Shown piece by piece: positions 7,772 to 14,828 of a stretch of DNA of 17,195 bases; position 1 is the first letter of the stretch; the number at the start of each line of letters is the position of its first letter. A program made the position numbers and the translations under genes. The notes under the pieces were generated by a model, which made no database searches, had not been told where the DNA came from, and saw only the letters and a program-made list of their open reading frames with translations. This DNA is from an uncultured Desulfovibrio sp. (lineage in GTDB: Bacteria; Desulfobacterota; Desulfovibrionia; Desulfovibrionales; Desulfovibrionaceae): assembly GCA_900553065.1 (NCBI GenBank), contig USBZ01000041.1, forward strand, positions 1 through 17,195, in the 5' to 3' direction.

Positions 7772-8503
7772 ATGTCTCGAGTAACATTTGTTGTTGACGG
7801 CGAGTTCATGCGCAAGCGCATCATTTCGCTCAAGGCTTTTTATTTCGACGGGCAGGGCATACGCCGCCACTGCCTTTCTCACCTCACCCCCGGCGAAACC
7901 GTGGGTCGCATTCTCTTTTACGATGCTCTTCCCTTCACGGGAAAGGGCGAACATCCGCTGAGCGGCCCCATGGATTTCTCCCAGACTCCGCTCATCGCCC
8001 GCAAGCAGCAGTTCCTGCAGTCGCTGCGCGTGACGCCGGAAATCACGCTGCGCCTCGGCCGTTCCGCCTGGCAGGCCGGACAGTGGCAGCTCGACGCCAA
8101 CCGGCTCGGCGAACTCATGGCCGGTGAAATCAGCGTGAACGACATCGAAGCCGGCGACATCTACCCCGACATCCGTCAGAAAGGCGTGGACATGCTGCTC
8201 GGCCTCGACATCGCCGCCATGGCCTACAAGAAGCAGACCGACCGTCTCGTCATCGTGGCCAACGACGCCGACTACGTTCCCGCCGTGAAGCTGGCCCGCG
8301 AGGAAGGCATCAAGGTCGTGCTCGATCCCCTGTGGACGCGCGCCGCCGAGGATCTTCGCGAACATGTCGACTATGTGTGCAACAAGCTGCCGCGTCCTCA
8401 GCACTCCAACTACCCGCACGGCATACACATTTTCGACGATCCCAAGGAATACAACCCCTGCCCTGCTCAGGAGTCTCCCGAAGCTCCCGAAGCGGAAGAA
8501 TAA
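7772..8503 (+). CDS. NYN-domain (PIN-like) putative ribonuclease
   Basis: The 243 residues form a NYN/LabA-type PIN-like nuclease domain, a fold known for metal-dependent RNA cleavage. Acidic residues expected at the active site are visible: D9 (VVDGEF), D140 in KGVDMLLGLDIA (138-149), and D165/D167 in VANDADYVPAVKLAREEGIK (162-181), the strongest signature. The C-terminal 30 residues are Pro/Glu-rich and probably disordered. There is no membrane segment and no LOTUS or other RNA-binding domain. The ATG at 7772 follows AAAAAAGG about 9 nt upstream. A hairpin separates it from purF. RNase activity is inferred from family; the target is unknown. Confidence 0.85.
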   Translation: MSRVTFVVDGEFMRKRIISLKAFYFDGQGIRRHCLSHLTPGETVGRILFYDALPFTGKGEHPLSGPMDFSQTPLIARKQQFLQSLRVTPEITLRLGRSAWQAGQWQLDANRLGELMAGEISVNDIEAGDIYPDIRQKGVDMLLGLDIAAMAYKKQTDRLVIVANDADYVPAVKLAREEGIKVVLDPLWTRAAEDLREHVDYVCNKLPRPQHSNYPHGIHIFDDPKEYNPCPAQESPEAPEAEE

Positions 8504-8510
8504 ACATGCT

Positions 8511-8545
8511 GCGGCCTGCCCTAACGGACAGGCCGCTTGCTTTTT
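8511..8545 (+). terminator. Terminator or attenuator between the NYN gene and purF
   Basis: GCGGCCTG (8511-8518) pairs with CAGGCCGC (8529-8536), with a 10-nt loop, followed by TTGCTTTTT. It is a convincing intrinsic terminator placed only 19 bp before the purF start. Since no promoter fits after it, purF is probably fed by read-through, which makes this a candidate attenuator. Confidence 0.8.
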
Positions 8546-8563
8546 GCCTGTAAGGAAAAACAT

Positions 8564-9982
8564 ATGTGCGGTATTTTCGGTATCATAGGTCATGAGGAAG
8601 CCGCCCGGCTCACCTACTTCGGTCTGTACGCCCTGCAGCATCGCGGACAGGAAAGCGCGGGTATAGCCGCCTGGGACGAAACGGAAGGTTCCTCCCATCT
8701 GCATGTGGGCATGGGACTTGTGCCGGACGTGTTCAGAGAAGAGGATCTGAAACATCTTCCCGGTTCCACGGCCATCGGTCATGTACGCTACTCCACCACG
8801 GGCAAGCCGCAGCTGCGCAATGCTCAGCCGCTGCTCGTGCGCGTGCGCAACGGCGTGCAGCTTGCGCTGGCCCACAACGGCAACCTTACCAATGCCGCCG
8901 CGCTGCGCCGAGAACTGGAAAACGACGGCTGCATTTTCCAGACCACCATCGACAGCGAAATCTTCGTGCATCTCATTGCCCGTGCCCTTTCCTGCGGCAG
9001 CCTTGAGCAGGCCATCATCAAGGCGTGCAGCAAGGTGGAAGGCGCTTACAGTCTGCTCATCATGAGCGAAGGAAGAATCTATGCCGTGAGGGATCCGCAC
9101 GGATTCCATCCGCTGAGCATGGCCCGCATGAACGACGCATGGGTCTTCGCCTCGGAAAGCTGCGCCTTCGATCTGCTCGAGGCCGAATATCTGCGGGAAA
9201 TTCAGCCCGGTGAAATGATCATTGTGGAGCCGGGCGCGCTCGAATGCCGCAGCGTGCGCATTCATGAAGGCGACGTTCCCATACGGCAGTGCATCTTCGA
9301 ACTCGTTTATTTCGCAAGGCCCGACTCCCGCATTTTCGGAGAAGACGCCTACCAGTGCCGCAAGTGCATGGGACGCAACCTCATCCGCGAATCTCTCGCC
9401 GATGCCGACTGCGTCATTCCCTTCCCGGATTCCGGCATCTACGCCTCGCTCGGCGTGGCGCAGGAAGCAGGAGTTCCCTACGAGCACGCCCTCATCCGCA
9501 ATCACTATGTGGGACGCACCTTCATTCAGCCCTCCCAGAGCATGCGGCAGTTCAGCGTACGCGTGAAAATCAATCCCGTGCGCTCCATGATAGAAAACAA
9601 AAGCCTCTATGTGGTGGACGACTCCGTGGTGCGCGGCACCACCATACGCACGCGCGTGGCCAAGCTGCGGGAACTCGGCGCAAGAGCCGTGCATTTCCGC
9701 GTGAGCAGCCCGCCCGTCAAGTATCCCTGCTTCTACGGCATCGACTTCCCCTCGCCCTCCGACCTCATCGCCACCAAGTACACGCCGGAACAGATTGCGG
9801 AAATGCTGGGACTCGACTCCCTGCACTACCTTTCCCTCGACGGCCTGCTGGCCTCCGTGTCCTGTCCCGACCACTACTGCACGGCCTGCTTCACCGGCGA
9901 GTATCCCACCGCCCTGCCGGAAGTGCAGGACAAGATGTCTCTGGAATACCGCCGCAAGGGCGACGTGCGCTTCCAGAACTGA
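8564..9982 (+). CDS. purF: Amidophosphoribosyltransferase (glutamine PRPP amidotransferase)
   Basis: PurF makes phosphoribosylamine from PRPP and glutamine, the first step of purine synthesis. The 472 residues carry an N-terminal Ntn glutaminase domain that begins MCGIFG, with catalytic Cys2 exposed once Met is removed. The C-terminal phosphoribosyltransferase domain has the PRPP loop YVVDDSVVRGTT (349-360). Cysteines C243, C389, C439 and C442 sit where the Bacillus-type enzyme binds its [4Fe-4S] cluster (QCIFELVYFARPDS, PCFYGIDF, CTACFTGEYP). The start at 8564 has AAGGA upstream. There is no propeptide, unlike B. subtilis PurF; an upstream in-frame TTG at 8537 lies inside the terminator and is unlikely. 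uvrC follows after 12 nt. Confidence 0.97.
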   Translation: MCGIFGIIGHEEAARLTYFGLYALQHRGQESAGIAAWDETEGSSHLHVGMGLVPDVFREEDLKHLPGSTAIGHVRYSTTGKPQLRNAQPLLVRVRNGVQLALAHNGNLTNAAALRRELENDGCIFQTTIDSEIFVHLIARALSCGSLEQAIIKACSKVEGAYSLLIMSEGRIYAVRDPHGFHPLSMARMNDAWVFASESCAFDLLEAEYLREIQPGEMIIVEPGALECRSVRIHEGDVPIRQCIFELVYFARPDSRIFGEDAYQCRKCMGRNLIRESLADADCVIPFPDSGIYASLGVAQEAGVPYEHALIRNHYVGRTFIQPSQSMRQFSVRVKINPVRSMIENKSLYVVDDSVVRGTTIRTRVAKLRELGARAVHFRVSSPPVKYPCFYGIDFPSPSDLIATKYTPEQIAEMLGLDSLHYLSLDGLLASVSCPDHYCTACFTGEYPTALPEVQDKMSLEYRRKGDVRFQN

Positions 9983-9994
9983 GGAACGCCTTCC

Positions 9995-12115
9995 ATGGAG
10001 CGTCCCGTCCCCTCCAGCATTCCCGCCACCCCCGGCGTCTACCTGTACAAGGACGCCGGGGGGCGCATCATCTATGTGGGCAAGGCCCGCAATCTGCGTC
10101 GACGCGTACTCTCCTACTTCCGGCCGCCCGATCAGCTCACGGCAAAAACCGTTGCCATGATCGGCCGCGCATCCTCCATCGAGTATCTTACCACCACCAC
10201 GGAAAAGGAAGCCCTGCTTCTCGAAGCCAGCCTCATCAAGAAGCATCGCCCGCACTACAACATCTGCCTGCGCGACGACAAGCAGTACGTCATGTTCCGC
10301 CTGTCGGAAAAGGAACCCTTCGCGCGGCTGGAAATCGTCCGCCGCATGAAGAGGCGCGACGGAGCCCGCTACTTCGGCCCGTTCACCTCCGGTACCGCCG
10401 CCCGCGAAACCTGGAAGACCATACACCGCATCTTTCCTCTGCGCCGCTGCTCCGACAAGGCCATGAAGAACAGGCAGACGCCCTGCCTGTATCATCATAT
10501 CCATCTGTGCTCGGCGCCCTGCACCGGCGAGATCAGCCCGGAAGCCTACGCCGACCTCACAAGGCGGGTTGCGCTGCTGCTCTCCGGAAAGTCCACGGAG
10601 CTTATCGACATGCTGCGGGAGGCCATGGAAAAGGCCTCCGATGCGCTCGATTTTGAACGCGCGGCATCGCTGCGCGATCAGATCCGCGCCATAGAAAAGA
10701 CCATAGAAAAGCAGGCCATCGTGCTGCAGAGCGGCGGCGACATGGACGTGCTCGGACTCGTCAGCCTTCCCGACGGGCTGGCGCTCGGCGTGATGTTCGT
10801 GCGTCACGGTCTGGTTCAGGATCGAAGCGCCTTTTTCTGGCCGGGCCTGGGCCTTGAGGACGCTTCGGAACTGCTGTGGAGCTTTCTTGGTCAGTTCTAC
10901 CATGCCGGGCGCTCCATTCCTCCGCGCATCATTCTGCCCTACCTGCCGTGGGAGGCGGGCGTCGCAGGCCCGGCGCTGGCCGTGGACTCGCAAAGCGCGC
11001 TGGTGTCTCCCGGCTCTTCCGAAACCAAAGGATCCCCCTTTCTCGCGGGCGACAACACAACTCCGTGCTTCTGCGGAGAGCACACGCTGTCCGCCTCGGC
11101 GGCGCCGCAGAAAAGCGCCGGGGAAAACCGCGCTCCCTCGCTGATCGAACAGGCGGCGGCGATGCTCAGGGAACGGGACGAAAAGGAGCAGAGCGAGGCC
11201 GCCGGAACACAGGCGTCCGGCCCGGTTTTCGGCGACGACGGAAACGGCGACGTGCTGGAATCCGTTCTTGCCGAACTTCGCGGCGGTCCGGTACGCATTG
11301 CCGTGCCGCGCAACGAGGAGGAGCGGCATCTTCTGGACATGGCGCGCAGCAATGCCCGTGAATCCGCCCGGAACAGAAAGGACGCGGGACTCGCGGAAAA
11401 GCTGGCCGACGCCTTCCGTTTCGACAGGCCCGTGAACCGCGTGGAGTGCGCCGACGTTTCCCATACCGGCGGCGAAGCCACCAAGGTGGGCGTCGTGGTC
11501 TACGAGGACGGGCGTCCGCGCAAGGAGGACTACCGGGTGTGGAACATCGAAGGCGCAGGCGGCGACGACTACGCGGCGCTTTCCCAGTGGGCGCAGAAAA
11601 GGCTGGAACACGGCGAACCCTGGCCCGATCTTCTGCTCATCGACGGCGGCCGGGGACAGCTTGCCGCCGTGAACAAGGTGCTGTGCGAGGAACTTGCCAC
11701 CGAAGAACAGGGAGGTCAGCTGCCGTTCCTGCTGGCCGGCATAGCCAAGGCCCGCGACGAACGGGGGCATGCCGACCGGCGTGCGGGCAACATTGCCGAC
11801 CGCATCTTCGTGCCCGGCCGGAGCAATCCTCTTCCCCTGCGGGAAGGGTGTCCGGAGCTGCTCTTCCTGCAGGTGGTGCGCGACGCGGCGCATGACTTCT
11901 CCATAGGCCGTCACCGGCAGGCCCGGGCCAGAAAGGCGTTCAGCGGGGAGCTTCAGCAGCTGCCCGGCATCGGGCCGCACACGGCCAGACTGCTCTGGGA
12001 ACATTTCGACTCCGTGGCGGACATGAAAAAGGCGTCGCTGGACAAGCTTCTTGCCCTGCCCGGCATCGGCAGAAAAAAGGCCGAGGCCATCTGGAACGCG
12101 CTGAAGAACCTGTAG
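9995..12115 (+). CDS. uvrC: Excinuclease ABC subunit C
   Basis: UvrC makes both incisions in nucleotide excision repair. The 706 residues exceed E. coli UvrC (610). In order they show a GIY-YIG nuclease (GVYLY 14-18, IIYVGKARNLRRRV 25-38), four cysteines C152, C164, C172 and C176 matching the reported UvrC [4Fe-4S] ligands, and a UVR motif (DALDFERAASLRDQIRAIEK, about 216-235). An RNase H-like nuclease follows with D487 (ADVSH), D525 (DDYAAL), D550 (LLIDGG) and H633 (RDAAHDF), then tandem helix-hairpin-helix motifs (about 654-706). A low-complexity Ala/Ser/Glu-rich insert at about 326-420 accounts for the extra length. The ribosome site GAGGAA overlaps the purF stop, so the two genes are coupled. 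A terminator follows. Confidence 0.97.
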   Translation: MERPVPSSIPATPGVYLYKDAGGRIIYVGKARNLRRRVLSYFRPPDQLTAKTVAMIGRASSIEYLTTTTEKEALLLEASLIKKHRPHYNICLRDDKQYVMFRLSEKEPFARLEIVRRMKRRDGARYFGPFTSGTAARETWKTIHRIFPLRRCSDKAMKNRQTPCLYHHIHLCSAPCTGEISPEAYADLTRRVALLLSGKSTELIDMLREAMEKASDALDFERAASLRDQIRAIEKTIEKQAIVLQSGGDMDVLGLVSLPDGLALGVMFVRHGLVQDRSAFFWPGLGLEDASELLWSFLGQFYHAGRSIPPRIILPYLPWEAGVAGPALAVDSQSALVSPGSSETKGSPFLAGDNTTPCFCGEHTLSASAAPQKSAGENRAPSLIEQAAAMLRERDEKEQSEAAGTQASGPVFGDDGNGDVLESVLAELRGGPVRIAVPRNEEERHLLDMARSNARESARNRKDAGLAEKLADAFRFDRPVNRVECADVSHTGGEATKVGVVVYEDGRPRKEDYRVWNIEGAGGDDYAALSQWAQKRLEHGEPWPDLLLIDGGRGQLAAVNKVLCEELATEEQGGQLPFLLAGIAKARDERGHADRRAGNIADRIFVPGRSNPLPLREGCPELLFLQVVRDAAHDFSIGRHRQARARKAFSGELQQLPGIGPHTARLLWEHFDSVADMKKASLDKLLALPGIGRKKAEAIWNALKNL

Positions 12116-12147
12116 CGCCGCTTCTTGCCGTCATGCGATCCTGTACG

Positions 12148-12180
12148 AAAGCCGCCCCCAAAAAAGGAGCGGCTTTGTTC
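12148..12180 (+). terminator. uvrC terminator
   Basis: AAAGCCGC (12148-12155) pairs with GCGGCTTT (12169-12176), with a 13-nt loop, followed by GTTCTTTCC. It lies 32 bp after the uvrC stop. The T tract is interrupted but the stem is strong. Confidence 0.8.
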
Positions 12181-12234
12181 TTTCCGGCGCTCTGCCCCTC
12201 GCCTCCCGGCAGACAACGAGCGCGAATCCGACGG

Positions 12235-12283
12235 AAAAAATTAAACGCAAGGCCTCCTCACGATGCAGAGTCGTGAGGAGGCC
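12235..12283 (-). terminator. Distal terminator of the flavin reductase unit
   Basis: GGCCTCCTCACGA (12251-12263) and TCGTGAGGAGGCC (12271-12283) form a perfect 13-bp stem with a 7-nt loop. On the minus strand it is followed by TTGCGTTTAATTTTTT, so it best serves the minus-strand genes. It lies about 280 bp beyond the last stop, leaving a long non-coding 3' region (12284-12564) in which I find no gene. Confidence 0.75.
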
Positions 12284-12516
12284 GACAAGGGATCCCCTTC
12301 AGGAAAGGGGCTGAGCATGACCGCAGGACAGATTGTTCCGAAAGAGTATCTGCTCCCGTTCAACTCTCCTCAACAGGGTTCCGGAGCCGTCTTCTGCAGT
12401 CCAGGAGATATCAACCGCACAAGCCGGATCACTCATTCAGGCGGACGCCGGGCACGGATTCGGCGGACGCTCGAATCTGCCGGAACCATGCGTCATACGG
12501 AAATGCTCGAAGTTTT

Positions 12517-12548
12517 CCGAAGCGCCTGCCCGGCGGCAGACGCTTCGG
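12517..12548 (-). terminator. Proximal hairpin after the second flavin reductase
   Basis: On the minus strand CCGAAGCG-T-CTGCC, loop GCCG, GGCAG-G-CGCTTCGG forms a 14-bp stem with one wobble, 16 bp after the stop codon. It is followed by AAAACTTCG rather than a T run, so termination here is uncertain. It may protect the mRNA 3' end. Confidence 0.5.
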
Positions 12549-12564
12549 GCGCGACCCGCAGCCG

Positions 12565-14616
12565 TTAGAGACGGCAGCCGGCGCGACGACCGTCAAGCAG
12601 CGCATGCTTGAGCAGGCCGTTTTCGGCGCCGAGGGCGGAGCCGATGACATGAATTTCGGAAACCACGTCCTTCAGGCTGTCGGCAAGGGTCGTATCCGGC
12701 ACCTGCGGCATGAGCACCATGACGCTGTCGCAGGGAACGAACTTCTGCGAGCCGTCCTTCAGGCGCACCTTGACGCCTTCCTTCGTGATTTCTTCGGCCC
12801 GGGCTTCCGTAAGAACGTTCACGCCCTTCTTGGCGAACCAGGGGCCGATGCGCTGGAAGTAACGTTCGGGGATGCCGCCGCCGATGGTGGCGCTCTCTTC
12901 AATGATGGTCACTTCGCGACCGCGCTTTTTCAGGAACACCGCGCCCTGCACGCCTTCGATCTGTCCGCCGAGCACCACGACTCTCTTGCCCACGGGCAGG
13001 AAGATGTGAGTGAGCTTTTCCAGAAGCTGAGGTCCGAACAGTCGCATGGGAAGCTTGACCTGACCGGCAAGGCCCTTGATGGTGGACACGTTGGAGCCGT
13101 GGATGCCGGGAATTTCCGGAACGGCATAGGGGCTGCTCGTGGCGATGACCACGGCGTCGGGCTTTTCCTGACGGACGATGTCGGCCGTGACGGTGGTGCC
13201 GAGACGCAGCTTGATGGGCAGCTTGTCGATCTGAGCGGTCAGATAGTCATAGATGGGAAGCACGTTTTCCACGGCGCAGCCCTTGATCATGGAGGCCAGC
13301 TTGATGCGACCGCCGAGCTGGGACTCCTTGTCGTAGAGGGTCACGTCGTGACCGCGCAGAGCCGCCACGCGGGCCGCTTCCATGCCGGCAGGGCCGGCGC
13401 CGATGACCATGACCTTCTTTTTCTGAGCGGCAGGGCTCATGTCCAGTTCGCGGTCGCGGCCGAGGGAGGGGTTCACGCGGCAGATGCGGGGCTGGGTGAC
13501 GGGGTCTTCGCAGCTGGCGCAGCGGGTGCAGCGCACGATGTCTTCAAAGCGTTCCTCGTACACCTTGTTGGGGAATTCGGGATCGGCCCACAGCGTACGG
13601 CCGAGACCGATGATGTCGGCATCGCCGTCATTGAGGATGCGTTCGGCAAGGTTTTCGTCCATGCGGCCGGCCGTGATGACGGGCACCTTGGCGATCTTCT
13701 TGATATGGCTGGCGGAATCCGTCCACAGACCCTTGTGACGGTACACGTCCATGTAGGGTTCCATGAATTCTTCCGGCTCGGGATAGGGGAAGTAGTCGGG
13801 GCAGTAGCGGAAAGGCATGGTGCCGTAGCCGTAGCCGGCCACGTTGAGGAACTGCGCGCCGGCATCCTGGAAGGCCTTGGCGTTCTCCATGGCCTCTTCG
13901 ATGGTGATGCCGTTCTTCGCGCCGTATTCGCGGCCGTTCATGCGGATGCCGAGCACAAAGTCGGGACGGCAGCGCTTGCGGGCTTCCGCCAGAATTTCAC
14001 GCACGATACGGGTTCTGTTTTCCACGTTCTGGCAGCCGTATTCGTCGTCGCGGCGGTTCCACACGCGGCTGACGAAGCTGTTCAGGAAGTAGCCGTGGGC
14101 CACATGCACTTCCATGCCGTCGAAACCGCCCTTGTCGGCGCGGACGATGGATTCGACGATCTTTTCCTGCATTTCGTGGATTTCACTGATGGTGAGACCG
14201 CGGCAGGGGTTGCCGTTGGGCGGAGGCATGGGAATTTCGTCCACCGTGAGGGAAGAAGACGAAATGGGCAGCTGACCGAGACGGGGCCAGGCCGCGGGAC
14301 CGGAATGATGGAACTGGGCGAAGATCTTGCAGCCGTGGGCCTGCACGCGGCCGGTCAGTTCCTGCAGACCGGGAATGAACTTGTCGTCGTAAAGGCCGAG
14401 GTAGATGCCGGGGGTGGCTTCCATGGCGCAGCCGCCGATGATCACGGCAGCGGCGCCGCCCTTGGCGATGTTTTCATAAAGATCGATGCCCCGGCTGCCG
14501 TCGGCAGTGCCGTCTTCATTCCAGAGCCAGGTGGACTGGCCGGTCTTGATGATGCGGTTCTTCAGTATGCACTGCGGCGTGATGGCTATGGGGGAGAACA
14601 ACTTGGGGTGCTTCAT
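12565..14616 (-). CDS. FMN/Fe-S/FAD ene-reductase (Old Yellow Enzyme family), second of a pair
   Basis: The 683 residues have the layout of 2-enoate and 2,4-dienoyl-CoA reductases: an FMN-binding TIM barrel (about 1-370), a four-Cys cluster motif, and an FAD plus NAD(P)H module. The barrel shows AQFHHSGP (100-107) and HVAHGY (171-176, Tyr176 likely the proton donor). The cysteines are C363, C366, C369 and C379. VMVIGAGPAGMEAARVAALR is the FAD loop; a second dinucleotide motif lies near VVVLGGQIEGVQGAVF. No signal peptide, so cytosolic. The family reduces activated C=C bonds with NAD(P)H; the substrate cannot be told (candidates are enoates, cinnamate-like acids, dienoyl-CoA, bile-acid intermediates). 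The ATG at 14616 has AGAAGAG upstream. It is homologous over its full length to the neighbour 212 bp upstream. Confidence 0.88.
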   Translation of the reverse strand: MKHPKLFSPIAITPQCILKNRIIKTGQSTWLWNEDGTADGSRGIDLYENIAKGGAAAVIIGGCAMEATPGIYLGLYDDKFIPGLQELTGRVQAHGCKIFAQFHHSGPAAWPRLGQLPISSSSLTVDEIPMPPPNGNPCRGLTISEIHEMQEKIVESIVRADKGGFDGMEVHVAHGYFLNSFVSRVWNRRDDEYGCQNVENRTRIVREILAEARKRCRPDFVLGIRMNGREYGAKNGITIEEAMENAKAFQDAGAQFLNVAGYGYGTMPFRYCPDYFPYPEPEEFMEPYMDVYRHKGLWTDSASHIKKIAKVPVITAGRMDENLAERILNDGDADIIGLGRTLWADPEFPNKVYEERFEDIVRCTRCASCEDPVTQPRICRVNPSLGRDRELDMSPAAQKKKVMVIGAGPAGMEAARVAALRGHDVTLYDKESQLGGRIKLASMIKGCAVENVLPIYDYLTAQIDKLPIKLRLGTTVTADIVRQEKPDAVVIATSSPYAVPEIPGIHGSNVSTIKGLAGQVKLPMRLFGPQLLEKLTHIFLPVGKRVVVLGGQIEGVQGAVFLKKRGREVTIIEESATIGGGIPERYFQRIGPWFAKKGVNVLTEARAEEITKEGVKVRLKDGSQKFVPCDSVMVLMPQVPDTTLADSLKDVVSEIHVIGSALGAENGLLKHALLDGRRAGCRL

Positions 14617-14638
14617 GATCGGATTCTCTTCTGATCCC

Positions 14639-14672
14639 CCCGGAGCGGAGCCGGGAGAAGCGCCGCTCCGGG
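14639..14672. repeat. 10-bp hairpin ahead of the second flavin reductase
   Basis: CCCGGAGCGG (14639-14648) and CCGCTCCGGG (14663-14672) are exact reverse complements with a 14-nt loop. It lies just upstream of the ribosome site of the second reductase in the intercistronic spacer, so it could modulate the ratio of the two enzymes. Confidence 0.5.
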
Positions 14673-14722
14673 AAGCTGGAGGGGGAGGTTTTGCTGAAAA
14701 CGCACGGGAGGTCGGGCTAAAA

Positions 14723-14822
14723 CCGTTCCGTCATGGGTTTCCGGGGAAGGCGGCCCTCCATGAGGAGGGGAGCCTCACGGCAGGGGGACGCGGACCGCAT
14801 TCCCCGGGCATGAACGGAACGG
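14723..14822. repeat. Large two-part inverted repeat between the paired reductases
   Basis: CCGTTCCGTCATG (14723-14735) pairs with CATGAACGGAACGG (14809-14822) with one bulged base. Inside, CCGGGGAA (14741-14748) pairs with TTCCCCGG (14800-14807). The right arm starts 7 bp after the stop of the first reductase. This extended structure in the 212-bp gap may be an attenuator, a processing site or a 3'-end stabiliser; no T run follows on the minus strand. Confidence 0.5.
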
Positions 14823-14828
14823 CAGGCA

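Noticed and set aside
8537..8563. Upstream TTG start giving PurF a 9-residue extension before the Met-Cys, like the Bacillus propeptide
   Set aside because: The TTG is part of the terminator T tract and lacks a ribosome site; the ATG at 8564 has a good one and exposes Cys2 directly.
7727..12004. A 1425-codon minus-strand open frame opposite the NYN gene, purF and uvrC
   Set aside because: It is an antisense shadow of three recognised genes, with His/Gly/Ala-rich composition produced by GC-rich codon bias.
12296..12360. GGGGCTGAGCATGACC resembles the CUGAGA part of a TPP riboswitch
   Set aside because: The second conserved half (ACCTGATCTGGATAATGCC-like) is missing, and no gene follows on that strand.
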